Origin: Gammaproteobacteria bacterium
GTDB taxonomy: Bacteria > Pseudomonadota > Gammaproteobacteria > Steroidobacterales > Steroidobacteraceae
Assembly: GCA_016874295.1 (NCBI GenBank)
Contig: VGUH01000023.1
Location: 1-41,259, forward strand
Length of the DNA: 41,259 nt
Direction of reading: 5' to 3'
The notes beneath the pieces were generated by a model. That model made no database searches and was not told the DNA's origin. It was given only the letters and a program-made list of their open reading frames with translations. A program made the position numbers and the translations under genes. Positions 23,741 to 32,217 of the stretch are shown here, one piece after another; position 1 is the stretch's first letter; each line of letters opens with the position of its first letter.

Positions 23741-24400
23741 TCACAGGAACAGCAGCACGCCGAACACGGCGAGCCAGACGAGCAGCAGGAAATGCCAGTA
23801 AGTCGCGCACAGCGACAGGCTCTGGCGCAGATCGACCAGCTCGGCGCCGCCCGCGAAGCGCAGCGACGCGCGGCCGAGCACCGCGAGCCCGCCGAGCAGG
23901 TGCAGGCCGTGCACGATGGTCAGCACGTAGAAGAACGCGATCGCGGGGCTGCCCTGCACGAAGTACAGCGAGGGTCCGACCGCGCGCCAGGCCAGCACCT
24001 GCCCGGCGAGGAAGCCGATCGACAGCGTGCCGGCCGCGACCAGCGCGGTGCGTGTCGCGTCGCGGCGCCCGCCGGAAACCGCGTTCGCGGCGAGTTGCAG
24101 CGCGACGCTCGCGGCGAGCAGGATCGCCGTGTTCACCCAGAGGATGTTCGGGATCGTCAGGTGGCACCAGCCGATGCTGTGGTGCATGCGCATCGAGTAG
24201 GCGGTCAGGAACAGCGCGAACAGCGACGTCACCACGGCCATGAAGACCCAGAGGCCAATGCGCTGCGGCGACATGTGCAGCACGCCGACGTCACCCTTCT
24301 GCTCGCGGTTCTCCCAGGGCTTGGCCGTCAGCCGGCTCGCGACCGCGAACCAGACCGCGATCCCGACCAGCAGCGCGACGACGATCGCCGTGTTGCTCAC
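23741..24400 (-). CDS. Second cytochrome c oxidase subunit III-like protein
   Basis: The 219-residue protein has an additional N-terminal helix, then RIGLWVFMAVVTSLFALFLTAY, IPNILWVNTAILLAASVALQLA, a HGLHLLGGLAVL helix and LCATYWHFLLLVWLAVFGVLLFL. The pattern is subunit III/NorE-like but diverged from the gene downstream. Start is GTG 24400 (MSNTAIVV), 12 bp after the subunit I stop. Paired subunit III genes occur in some alternative oxidase operons, such as the coxMNOP type of rhizobia. Confidence 0.85.
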   Translation of the reverse strand: MSNTAIVVALLVGIAVWFAVASRLTAKPWENREQKGDVGVLHMSPQRIGLWVFMAVVTSLFALFLTAYSMRMHHSIGWCHLTIPNILWVNTAILLAASVALQLAANAVSGGRRDATRTALVAAGTLSIGFLAGQVLAWRAVGPSLYFVQGSPAIAFFYVLTIVHGLHLLGGLAVLGRASLRFAGGAELVDLRQSLSLCATYWHFLLLVWLAVFGVLLFL

Positions 24401-24412
24401 GCTCGGCCCGCC

Positions 24413-26167
24413 TCAGCCATGGTGACCCGTGCCGGTGGCGTAGCGCGAGTCGACCGGGACGTTCTGCGGGATGAAATCGTCGGGGGCGCCGGGCACGCTG
24501 TAGTCGTAGGCCCAGCGGTGCACTTCGGGCAGGCGCGGACCCCAGTTGCCGTGTTTCGCCGGCGTATCGGGCGTCTGCCATTCGAGCGTGGTCGCCTTCC
24601 AGGGATTCGGCGGCGACTTCTCGCCGCGCCACAGGCTCACGATCATGTTGTAGAGGAAGATGACGACCGATGCGGCGACGACCAGTGCAGCGATCGTGAT
24701 CGCGGCGTTGACCGTGTGCACGGACTGCGGCAGGAACTCGGTTTCGCCGAGGGCGTAGTAGCGCCGCGGCACGCCGAGAATGCCGAGATAGTGCATCGGC
24801 AGGTAGATCGCGTAGGTGCCGAGGAAGGTCAGCCAGAAGTGGATCCGGCCGAGCCGGTCGTCCCACATGCGGCCGGTGAGCTTGGGGTACCAGTGATAGA
24901 TCGCCCCGAACACGACCAGGACCGGCGACACGCCCATCACCATGTGGAAATGGCCGACCACGAAGTAGGTGTCCGAGAGCGGCAGGTCGACCGTCACGTT
25001 GCCGAGGAACAGGCCCGTGAGCCCGCCGTGCACGAACGTGAAGATGAAGCCGATCGCGAACAGCATCGGCACGGTCAGGTGGATGTCGCCCTTCCAGAGC
25101 GTCAGCACCCAGTTGTAGACCTTGATCGCCGTCGGCACGGCGATGATCAGCGTCGTGGTCGCGAAGAAGAACCCGAAATAGGGATTCATGCCGCTGACGT
25201 ACATGTGATGCGCCCACACGACGAACGAGAGGCCGCCGATTGCGAGGATCGCCCAGACCATCATCCGGTAGCCGAAGATGTTCTTGCGTGCGTGCGTTGC
25301 GAGCAGGTCCGAGACGATGCCGAAGGCGGGCAGGGCGACGATGTAGACCTCCGGGTGGCCGAAGAACCAGAACAGGTGCTGGAACAGCAGGGGGCTGCCG
25401 CCGTCGTGTTCGGGTGCCTGGCCCATCGAACTCAAGGCCGGCATGAAGAAGCTGGTCCCGAGCGTGCCGTCGAGCGTCATCATGATCGCCGAGACGAACA
25501 GCGCGGGGAATGCGAGCAGGCCGAGGATGGTCGCCACGAAGATGCCCCAGACGGACAGCGGCATGCGCATCAGCGTCATGCCCCTGCAGCGCGCCTGCAG
25601 GACCGTGGTCACGTAGTTAAGGCCGCCCATCGTAAAAGCGACGATGAAGATGCCGAGCGAGACGAGCATCAGGATGATGCCGAGGCCGGCGCCGGGCGTT
25701 CCGGGCAGCACCGCCTGCGGCGGGTAGAGCGTCCACCCCGCGCCGGTCGGGCCGCCCTGCACGAAGAAGCTCGCGAGCAGGACGATGACCGCGAGCAGGT
25801 ACACCCAGAAGCTCAGCATGTTCATGTACGGGAACACCATGTCCCGCGAGCCGCACATGAGCGGGATCAGGAAGTTGCCGAATCCGCCGAGGAACAGCGC
25901 GGTCAGCAGGTAGATCACCATGATCATGCCGTGCATGGTGATGAACTGGTAGTACTGGTTCGGATCCACGAAGTGGAAACTGTCCGGGAAGCCGAGCTGC
26001 AGGCGCATCAGCCCCGACAGCACGAGCGCGACCAGGCCGACGAAGATCGCGACGATGGAATACTGGATCGCGATGACCTTGTGGTCCTGGCTCCAGATGT
26101 ACTTCTCGATGAATGTATGCGGATCGTGGATCGGGGCGTCACGGTCCGCGATTGCGACGTATGCCAT
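24413..26167 (-). CDS. coxA: Cytochrome c oxidase subunit I (A1-type heme-copper oxidase)
   Basis: The 584-residue catalytic subunit has twelve core helices. Key residues seen: low-spin heme ligand H79 (ITMHGMIMV), D-channel entry Asp109 (CGSRDMVFPYMN), active-site H271 with E273 (FFGHPEVYIVALP, which marks the A1 class), CuB ligands H320-H321 (VVWAHHMYVSG), the TTLIIAVPTAIKV region of the K channel and VVGHFHMVMG with the remaining heme ligands. It reduces oxygen to water while pumping protons. The start overlaps the subunit II stop by 1 nt (TGATG). The C-terminal 60 residues are hydrophilic. Confidence 0.97.
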   Translation of the reverse strand: MAYVAIADRDAPIHDPHTFIEKYIWSQDHKVIAIQYSIVAIFVGLVALVLSGLMRLQLGFPDSFHFVDPNQYYQFITMHGMIMVIYLLTALFLGGFGNFLIPLMCGSRDMVFPYMNMLSFWVYLLAVIVLLASFFVQGGPTGAGWTLYPPQAVLPGTPGAGLGIILMLVSLGIFIVAFTMGGLNYVTTVLQARCRGMTLMRMPLSVWGIFVATILGLLAFPALFVSAIMMTLDGTLGTSFFMPALSSMGQAPEHDGGSPLLFQHLFWFFGHPEVYIVALPAFGIVSDLLATHARKNIFGYRMMVWAILAIGGLSFVVWAHHMYVSGMNPYFGFFFATTTLIIAVPTAIKVYNWVLTLWKGDIHLTVPMLFAIGFIFTFVHGGLTGLFLGNVTVDLPLSDTYFVVGHFHMVMGVSPVLVVFGAIYHWYPKLTGRMWDDRLGRIHFWLTFLGTYAIYLPMHYLGILGVPRRYYALGETEFLPQSVHTVNAAITIAALVVAASVVIFLYNMIVSLWRGEKSPPNPWKATTLEWQTPDTPAKHGNWGPRLPEVHRWAYDYSVPGAPDDFIPQNVPVDSRYATGTGHHG

Positions 26168-27552
26168 CAGTCCTTCCTCGCCGTGCGAACCGGCTCAGGA
26201 TCGAGCGTGTTGATGTAGGCGACTACGTCGTTGATCGACCGCTCGTCCTTGAGCGCGTCGGCGAAGGTCGCCATCTGCCAGCCGTAGTAGTCCCCGGCAT
26301 CCGTGCCGCGCACCCCGTGCTGGAAATTCTGCAGCTGCCGGACCAGGTACCAGTCGGACATGTGCGCGAGGCGCGGCGCGTTGAGCGCCCAGATGCCCTC
26401 GCCCTGGTGGCCGTGGCAGTTAGCGCAGTTCGCGTACAGGCGCCGACCGCGATCCACGTCGCCTGCAACGGTTGCCTGCGGCTGCGGCGCGGCCAAGCCC
26501 TCGAGATGTGCCGCGAGATTGCGGGCCGATGTGTCGTCCTGGACCATCGCCGCGAAGGCGCGCATCTGCGCGCCGTAGACGTCGCCTTCCTTCGCGCCGC
26601 GCCGGCCGTCGCGGAAGGCGTCCAGCTGGCGCCTGATGTACCAGGCCTGCTGCCCGGCGAGCCGCGGCGCGTTCAGCGCCGGATTGCCCTCACCGGAAGC
26701 GCCGTGACAGGCCGTGCAGACTGCGTACAGGCCCGCGCCCGCGGCAGGATCCGCGGCGGCAAGCGCCTGCGTCGCGCCGAAGGTCGGCAGCGCCGCGAGC
26801 CAGGTCTCGAACTCCTCGCGCGGTGTCACGACGACGCGGCCGCGCATGGCGAAGTGGCCCATTCCGCACAGTTCCTCGCACAGGATCTCGTAGGAACCCG
26901 GCACTGTCGGCGTGAGCCACATGTGCGTGATCATCCCGGGCACCAGATCCATCTTCACGCGGAACTGGGTGACCGTGAAGTTGTGCAGCACATCCTTGGA
27001 GCGCAGCAGCACCTTGACCGGCTGGTCGACCGGCAGGCGCAGTTCCGGCGACGCGACCAGCACGTCGTCGCTGCCTCTTGGATCGTCCGGGTCGAGACCG
27101 AACGGATTCTCGGGCGTGATCAGCGTCGCGTCGCTGTGGCCGAACTCGCCGTCGTCGCCCGGGAAGCGGAAGTTCCAGTGCCACTGCTGCCCGACCACCT
27201 CGACGATCGCCGCGTCCTCGGGGACATTGACGAACTTGCCCCATACGAACAGGCCGGGGGCGAGCATCGCGGCGACGCCGATCGAGGTGACGATCGTGAG
27301 CCACCACTCGAGTTTCTTGTTCTCCGGGTCGTACTTCGCCTTGTGGCCCTTGCGGTGGCGGTACTTCCAGACCACCCAGGCGAGGAACAGGTTGACCGCG
27401 ATGAACACGACGCCCGTGACCCAGAACGTGAGGATCACGGTGTCGTCCATGGTGGACCAGTTCGACGCGATCGGCGTGAACCACCACGGGCTCGCAAAAT
27501 GGAATATCAGGGAGCCGATGACGAGGAGGACCAGGACTACCGCAATCGCCAT
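26167..27552 (-). CDS. coxB: Cytochrome c oxidase subunit II fused to two cytochrome c domains
   Basis: The 461-residue protein has three N-terminal hydrophobic segments (about 1-20, 37-61, 84-104) and a CuA cupredoxin domain with H190, C225, E227, C229, H233 and M236 (CEELCGMGHFAM). Two c-type heme domains follow in tandem: C279-T-A-C282-H283 and C376-A-N-C379-H380. The heme part resembles a cytochrome c4, so this is a caa3-like oxidase with two built-in hemes that could take electrons directly. The start ATG has a strong AAGGGGG upstream. It is the first core subunit gene of the cluster, 15 bp after the small membrane protein gene. Confidence 0.95.
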   Translation of the reverse strand: MAIAVVLVLLVIGSLIFHFASPWWFTPIASNWSTMDDTVILTFWVTGVVFIAVNLFLAWVVWKYRHRKGHKAKYDPENKKLEWWLTIVTSIGVAAMLAPGLFVWGKFVNVPEDAAIVEVVGQQWHWNFRFPGDDGEFGHSDATLITPENPFGLDPDDPRGSDDVLVASPELRLPVDQPVKVLLRSKDVLHNFTVTQFRVKMDLVPGMITHMWLTPTVPGSYEILCEELCGMGHFAMRGRVVVTPREEFETWLAALPTFGATQALAAADPAAGAGLYAVCTACHGASGEGNPALNAPRLAGQQAWYIRRQLDAFRDGRRGAKEGDVYGAQMRAFAAMVQDDTSARNLAAHLEGLAAPQPQATVAGDVDRGRRLYANCANCHGHQGEGIWALNAPRLAHMSDWYLVRQLQNFQHGVRGTDAGDYYGWQMATFADALKDERSINDVVAYINTLDPEPVRTARKD

Positions 27553-27567
27553 CGGGGAACCCCCTTG

Positions 27568-28125
27568 TTACGCTCGGACCCGATCGCCTGTGGTCCGGCG
27601 CCGCCTGACGGCCGTGAACGGGTTTACGAAGTGGCTGTCGAGGCCCGCGAACTCCGCCTCCGGATGGCGCCTGCTCATCATGTGCCGGACCACGGATTCC
27701 TGGTCGCGGCGCGCGTAGATGAGGATCAGGTACTTCCCGGCCTCGATGTCGTCGTGGAAGCGCTCGAGCTTCTTGTTTTCCTTTTCGACGCCGATCAGGC
27801 CGCCTTCCCAGGCGCCGAACAGCGTCGCCACGCCGCACAGCGCGACGTAGACGTACCACGGGATGTTCTCGAACGGCCCGAACTGGTCGAGCATGATGCA
27901 GCCGACCACGCCTGCGAACAGGCCGATCGCCGCGCCCATGAAGCCCTCGCGGATGAAGTCGAGAGTCTCGAGGTAGTTGCCGGCGTGGATATGCCGCTTC
28001 TTGAGCCCGGACTCGTCCTTGGCGATGACGTGGACGAAGAAATCGTCGATTCCGACGTCATGCAGGTCGTCGGCAACACGCGCTGTGCTGTCGAGCTCCG
28101 GTGCGACGTAATAGAGACACTTCAT
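27568..28125 (-). CDS. DUF1269-like membrane protein at head of oxidase cluster
   Basis: The 185-residue protein starts with a soluble domain (MKCLYYVAPELDSTARVADDL, HVIAKDESGLKKRHIHAGN), then two membrane helices (about 62-83 and 90-112), a Glu/Lys-rich KENKKLERFHDDIEAGKYLILIYARR segment and a basic tail. The soluble part resembles proteins with an ACT/DUF1269-like fold. No function is known. It precedes coxB by 15 bp and is probably the first gene of the oxidase transcript, suggesting a role in assembly or control (inference). The short upstream gap 28126-28165 shows no clear promoter. Confidence 0.6.
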   Translation of the reverse strand: MKCLYYVAPELDSTARVADDLHDVGIDDFFVHVIAKDESGLKKRHIHAGNYLETLDFIREGFMGAAIGLFAGVVGCIMLDQFGPFENIPWYVYVALCGVATLFGAWEGGLIGVEKENKKLERFHDDIEAGKYLILIYARRDQESVVRHMMSRRHPEAEFAGLDSHFVNPFTAVRRRRTTGDRVRA

Positions 28126-28165
28126 CCCTACCCCCCACGTACGGCGACCGAGTCTAGCGCATCCG

Positions 28166-28429
28166 CTACGCCGCCGTCAGCCAGTCGAGCGCCTCGGCCT
28201 CGACCGTGAATACCCGCGCATCGGCACCGCGATTGCGGGCCACGATCTCGCCGAACCGCTCCGGGTGGATCATCGGCTCATGGCCGAGCAGCGCCAGGCG
28301 GATCGGCGGCGTCTGCTCGCGGTGCAGCGTCGCGATGCGCACGCCCATGTCGAAACGGTCGAGGATGGTCGGGATGCGGCCGTTCACGCCGCGCACGTCG
28401 ACCCGGATCCGGAACAGGCCGCCGATCAA
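28166..28429 (-). CDS. SpoIIAA/STAS-like small protein, possibly N-terminally short
   Basis: The 87-residue product contains VDVRGVNGRIPTILDRFDMGVRIATL and RLALLGHEPMIHPERFGEIVARNRGADARVFT, and ends ALDWL. This resembles STAS/SpoIIAA-like cytoplasmic proteins. Family members I know have about 40 residues before this point, so the protein may be shortened. The start TTG 28429 follows the stop of the preceding gene by 7 bp with GAGGG upstream. Function unknown. Confidence 0.5.
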   Translation of the reverse strand: MIGGLFRIRVDVRGVNGRIPTILDRFDMGVRIATLHREQTPPIRLALLGHEPMIHPERFGEIVARNRGADARVFTVEAEALDWLTAA

Positions 28430-28436
28430 CGCGCCC

Positions 28437-28991
28437 TCACCAGAGCCAGCCGAACGCCCCGCCGGTCAGCAGCCCGTAGATCAGCCCGTCCAGCGTGAAC
28501 TTCAGCGTCGTGCACCACGGGCGGCTGTACCAGATCGATTGCGGCCAGACGCCCGCTGCGTAGGCGATGAAGGCCGTGGTGCCCGCGACCCGGAACACGG
28601 ACAGGTAGCTCGCGTCCGCGGCGAGCGTCGCGCCCGCGACGTAGGCAGTCAGCATCGACACGACGACCACGAAGATGAACCACTGCACGAGCGGCCGGGA
28701 CATGTTGATGGGCCCGTTCGCAATCACGGTCATGATCAGGACCGGTCCGCGAGTCAGCTTCTCGATGAACGCGGGCGAGTTGCACTCCTTCATGCTCTGC
28801 ATGCGCGGCAGCATGTACTCGCCGGGCTTGAGGCCGAACGGCCGCAGCGCGTCCTGCAGGCGGTCGCCGTCGGGCGGCGCCGGCAGGTCGTTGCGGTGCC
28901 AGAGCGGCGCCATGTGGATCACCGAGCTCGCGGCGAACACGAGCACGGCCTAAACGAGGATCGGGAACCAGAGCGCGGCGATTGCTGTCAT
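28437..28991 (-). pseudogene. Membrane protein gene with in-frame amber stop at codon 14
   Basis: From ATG 28991 the frame reads MTAIAALWFPILV, then TAG (28952-28950), then AVLVFAASSVIHMAPLWH in the same frame to the end at 28437. The two parts together make one continuous N-terminal membrane helix, and GGGAGAC precedes the ATG, so the amber is a nonsense change in a formerly intact gene of about 184 codons. The remainder has a PPDGDRLQDALRPFGLKPGEYMLP segment and three further membrane helices. Restart at GTG 28946 could still give a 169-residue product with a shortened first helix. Function unknown; it is paired with the next upstream small membrane protein. Confidence 0.65.
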
Positions 28992-29016
28992 TTCCAGTCT
29001 CCCTTATGGCGGGTGG

Positions 29017-29427
29017 TCAACGTCCCTGGCCGCGGTACAAGTAGGCAACTGCCGCGCCGAGGATCAGCGTCATGGTCGTTTCGAAGACGATCTGCTTGGC
29101 CGCGAGCGCGCCGGGCGTAGGTTGCACGACGTAGTAGATGATGTAGATCGGCACGACCAACGCCGCCACCGCGAGGCCGAAGCGCAGTCCCTGGCCGAGC
29201 CAGGGCTTGTCCTTCTCCGCGCCGCGCGCGTAGATCCACACGAATGCGCCCGCGATCAGGACGTGCGCGAGCACCATCAGGAGCATCATCTCCTGCTGCT
29301 CGGCCTCGGGGCGCATGAGGCCTGTCGCCAGGTAATCGGCGCTGAGCAGGATGCCGTGGACGACGATGCCGCCCGCCATGAACAGGACGAACAGGACCAG
29401 CCAGGCGATCAGGAATTTCTTGTCCAT
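29017..29427 (-). CDS. Small four-helix membrane protein
   Basis: The 136-residue hydrophobic protein has predicted helices near 5-27, 50-73, 86-108 and 113-132. ATG 29427 (MDKKFLIAW) is chosen because AGAGA lies upstream and the longer frame adds only basic residues. It lies directly upstream of the amber-interrupted membrane gene (25-bp gap) and probably shares its transcript. I do not recognise a characterised family. Confidence 0.6.
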   Translation of the reverse strand: MDKKFLIAWLVLFVLFMAGGIVVHGILLSADYLATGLMRPEAEQQEMMLLMVLAHVLIAGAFVWIYARGAEKDKPWLGQGLRFGLAVAALVVPIYIIYYVVQPTPGALAAKQIVFETTMTLILGAAVAYLYRGQGR

Positions 29428-29452
29428 GAGCAATTCTCTCTTGGCGCGCATC

Positions 29453-29847
29453 TTACGCTCTGGCGGCTGCGCCGATCAGCACCGAGCTCATCGAGATCGT
29501 TCCCGGCACCGAGACGTTGAAAAACTCCGCTGTTTCATCGACTTGTTGCAGTGCAACCGGATACAGCAGCGGCAGGTAGTGCTCGGCCGTGGGTACCGCA
29601 AGCCGCGCTTCCGGGCGCCCCGGCCAGGCGGTGAGCTCGTCCATGCGGCGTTCCGCCACCAGAGCGCGGACCGTGGCGTCGGCGGCCAGCGCCCATGCGC
29701 GCGGTGCGAGGTCGCGATAATCGAGCAGCGCGAGACAGGATGGACTTCGGTCGCGGTAGCTGCCGCCCCAGCGATTCCCAGTTCGATCGGAATTCATTCG
29801 CCCGGATGGCATTCATCGGGTTTCCGTGGCCGACGAACAGGGGGGCA
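29453..29847 (-). pseudogene. 4,5-DOPA extradiol dioxygenase-like gene (dodA/ygiD) with internal deletion
   Basis: Two pieces of a LigB-type dioxygenase are visible in different frames. From ATG 29847 a 38-codon piece reads MPPLFVGHGNPMNAI, ending LPRPKSIL at 29734, the normal N-terminus. From 29728 the other frame reads LLDYRDLAPRAWA through TAEHYLPLLY to GTISMSSVLIG, the normal C-terminus, ending TAA at 29453. About 125 codons between them, with most metal ligands, are missing at 29729-29734. The product cannot be active. It follows lysE by 9 bp. Confidence 0.85.
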
Positions 29848-29856
29848 TCCTAATGC

Positions 29857-30495
29857 TCATCGCTGCGCGAACGCGAGTCGCAGGCCGAGCGCGATCAGCA
29901 CGGTGCCGCACAGTGCGTTGAGCCAGCGCCTGACCGCCGGCGTCAGGAACAGGCGCCGCGAGCGATCCACCGCCCAGGCGACAAAGCCGAGCCACAGGAT
30001 TCCCTCGGCGCAGTGGATCGCGGCGAGCAGGAGCGACCTGGCGAGCACCGGGTCGCCCGGTTCCATGAACTGCGGCAGCAGCGCGAGATAGAAGACGATC
30101 ACCTTCGGATTGAGGAGATTGGTGAGCAGTCCCTCGCGGAAGCTGCGCAGGGGCGGCACCTGGGCCGTCGCGACCTCGCCGGAAGGCGCTGGCGGGAGGC
30201 GGCCGAATCCTGCGCGAAGAGACTGGATGCCAAGCCAGGCGAGGTAGGCGGCGCCGGCGATCTTGAGCGTGAGGAAGGCGCCGGCCGAGTGCGCGAGCAC
30301 CGCCGAGACGCCGAGCGCCGACAGGAGCGCGTGGAAGTAGAGGCCGCTCGAGATGCCGAGCACCGTCATGAAGCCGTCGCGCCGCCCGCCGCGCAGGGCG
30401 TTGCGTACGACCAGGAAGGTGTCCGCGCCCGGCGAAATCGTCACCAGCGCGGCGACGACCGCGAATGCGAGCACCTGCGGGTCGAGAAGACTCAC
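29857..30495 (-). CDS. LysE/RhtB-family amino-acid exporter
   Basis: The 212-residue protein has six membrane helices and the family start VVAALVTISPGADTFLVVRNALRGGRRDGFMTVLGISSG, then AYLAWLGIQSLRAG and FREGLLTNLLNPKVIVFYLALLPQF. Members export amino acids or homoserine lactone-like compounds; the substrate is unknown. GTG 30495 overlaps the tag stop by 4 bp (GTGA), so the gene is coupled to tag. Confidence 0.9.
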   Translation of the reverse strand: MSLLDPQVLAFAVVAALVTISPGADTFLVVRNALRGGRRDGFMTVLGISSGLYFHALLSALGVSAVLAHSAGAFLTLKIAGAAYLAWLGIQSLRAGFGRLPPAPSGEVATAQVPPLRSFREGLLTNLLNPKVIVFYLALLPQFMEPGDPVLARSLLLAAIHCAEGILWLGFVAWAVDRSRRLFLTPAVRRWLNALCGTVLIALGLRLAFAQR

Positions 30496-31037
30496 GAGGC
30501 CTTGCGCCTGAAACAGCCTGACGCGTGGTCGTTCACGACGCCGACGGCCTGCAGGAAGGCGTAGCAGATCGTCGTGCCGACGTAGCGGAAGCCGCGGCGC
30601 TTCAGCTCCTTGCTGAGCGCGTCGGACAGGGCGGTTCGCGCGGGCGGGCGGCCGCCGCGGCTCACGATCGGCCGGCCGCCGGCGAAATCCCAGAGAAACC
30701 GGTCGAAGCTGCCGAACTCGCGCTGCACGTCCAGGAACGCGCGTGCATTGGTGATCGTGCTGTTGATCTTGAGGCGGTTGCGCACGATGCCGGCATCCTG
30801 CATGAGGCGCCGCTGCCGCGGCGCCGTGAAACGCGCGACCTTCGCCGGGTCGAAACCCGCGAACGCCCGGCGATAGGCGCCGCGCTTGTTCAGTATCGTC
30901 TCCCAGCTGAGACCCGCCTGCGCGCCTTCGAGCGTGACGAACTCGAACAGCACGCGGTCGTCGTGAACCGGCACGCCCCACTCACGGTCGTGGTACTCGA
31001 TCATCGCCGGCGACTGCGCCCAGGCGCAGCGCTTCAC
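30492..31037 (-). CDS. tag: DNA-3-methyladenine glycosylase I
   Basis: The 181-residue helix-hairpin-helix glycosylase excises 3-methyladenine from alkylated DNA. It shows the Tag start RCAWAQSPAMIEYHDREWGVPVHDDRVLFEFVTLEGAQAGLSWETILNKR, the conserved FDPAKVARF and RLMQDAGIVRNRLKI, and a C-terminal YVGTTICYAFLQAVGVVNDH with zinc-type His/Cys. GTG 31037 is the start and overlaps the upstream GNAT stop by 4 bp. The gene belongs to a chain GNAT-GNAT-tag-lysE. Confidence 0.95.
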   Translation of the reverse strand: MKRCAWAQSPAMIEYHDREWGVPVHDDRVLFEFVTLEGAQAGLSWETILNKRGAYRRAFAGFDPAKVARFTAPRQRRLMQDAGIVRNRLKINSTITNARAFLDVQREFGSFDRFLWDFAGGRPIVSRGGRPPARTALSDALSKELKRRGFRYVGTTICYAFLQAVGVVNDHASGCFRRKAS

Positions 31038-31536
31038 GGGTCGCTCACGAACAGGCGCAACTCCTCGGAACCGAAGGCGATCATGCGGTCGAATCGGAAC
31101 CCGAGTCTGGCGAGCAGGCGCATCGAGGGCTCATTGTCCTGTGTCGTGATCGCGAGGATCCGGCTGAGCCCGAGCGATTCGCGCGCATGGTGCAGGACCG
31201 CGCGCGCGGACTCGAGCGCGTAGCCCTGCGACCAGTGCTCCGGGAAGAAGGAAAGCCGAGGTCCGGCTCCGGCAGCGTGTCGCGCCTCAGCACCCCGCAC
31301 ATGCCGATGCCGGCGTCGTCGGCCTTGCGCACTACCTTCATCAGACCGTGGCCGTGGCGCGCGTAGCCGGCAACCGGGCCATCCGTGATGTAACGGCGCG
31401 CGTCGTCGAGCGTGCGCACGCCGCGATCGCCGATGTAGCGCAGGAACGAAGGCTCGTTGACGAGCCGGTGCACGAACCCGGCGTCATCCGCCGTGAACTC
31501 GCGCAGCACGAGGCGCTCGGTCTCGATCGCCGTCAC
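31034..31536 (-). pseudogene. RimJ/RimL-type GNAT acetyltransferase with frameshift
   Basis: From GTG 31536 the frame gives MTAIETERLVLREF through CGVLRRDTLPEPDLGF (95 codons, ending at 31252). The continuation FFPEHWSQGYALESARAVL through DNEPSMRLLARLGFRFD resumes at 31249 in another frame and ends at 31034. Exactly two leftover bases (31251-31250) lie where one codon is expected, so a single base has been lost near 31250. Total length would otherwise be a normal 167 residues. It overlaps both neighbours by 4 bp. Either a true pseudogene or a sequence error. Confidence 0.8.
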
Positions 31537-32207
31537 TGGTGCAGAGCCCAGAACGGCAGCACGGTGCGGTCGGCGAAGGACATCCGCCGGTAGACGCCGA
31601 TCGCGCGGGTGTTGTCCGCGTAGACGTGCAGGAACGGCGTGAAGCCCTGGTCGAATGCCCGACTGCATAGGATGCCGAGCAGCCGGTGCGCGTAGCCGCG
31701 GCCGGCGTAGTCCGGGTGCGTGCAAACCGCGGACAGCTCCTGGTAACCGTCGAGGCGCATGCGTTCACCGCCCATCGCCGCGAGCAGTGACCCGTGGTAG
31801 ATGCCGTAGTAGCGGCCCATGTCGAGGGTTCGCGCCCGGAAGAATCCGGGAAAAACGAGGTCCGTCAGGCCGATCATGTCCGGGACGTTCTCGGCCGTCA
31901 TGACCGACACCGGCGGGCCGTCCACGACGGTCGTGCGCGCGTTGCAGACCATCTGCAGGACCGGTTTCTTCGGCTCCAGCTTCCAGCCGGGCGGCGGCTG
32001 CGGCGTGACGCCGACGACGAACAGCGACTCGTCGTCGTCGATGAGACTGGTGAGCTGGTCGGCCGCGCGCGGCGACGGCACGCCGACGGCGGCGAACGGC
32101 ACGATGGCCGCGGGGTAGCGCGCGGCGCCGTCGGCTGTCAGCGCGAGCCCGGCATGCTGGGTCGAGAGCGCGTGCCAGACGGGATTGTCGAGGACGTGCC
32201 CGGCCAT
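31533..32207 (-). CDS. GNAT-family N-acetyltransferase (FR47-like)
   Basis: The 224-residue protein has a substrate-side N-terminal half and a C-terminal GNAT core with YQELSAVCTHPDYAGRGYAHRLLGIL (acetyl-CoA loop) and FLHVYADNTRAIGVYRRMSF. The acceptor is unknown. It starts 10 bp after the VIT1 stop and overlaps the frameshifted GNAT gene by 4 bp. Confidence 0.85.
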   Translation of the reverse strand: MAGHVLDNPVWHALSTQHAGLALTADGAARYPAAIVPFAAVGVPSPRAADQLTSLIDDDESLFVVGVTPQPPPGWKLEPKKPVLQMVCNARTTVVDGPPVSVMTAENVPDMIGLTDLVFPGFFRARTLDMGRYYGIYHGSLLAAMGGERMRLDGYQELSAVCTHPDYAGRGYAHRLLGILCSRAFDQGFTPFLHVYADNTRAIGVYRRMSFADRTVLPFWALHQ

Positions 32208-32217
32208 GGCGGGTGCC

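Noticed and set aside
23045-26218. Long plus-strand open frame of 1057 codons
   Set aside because: It is antisense to the oxidase genes with His/Arg/Asp-rich low-complexity translation; the minus-strand oxidase subunits are unambiguous.
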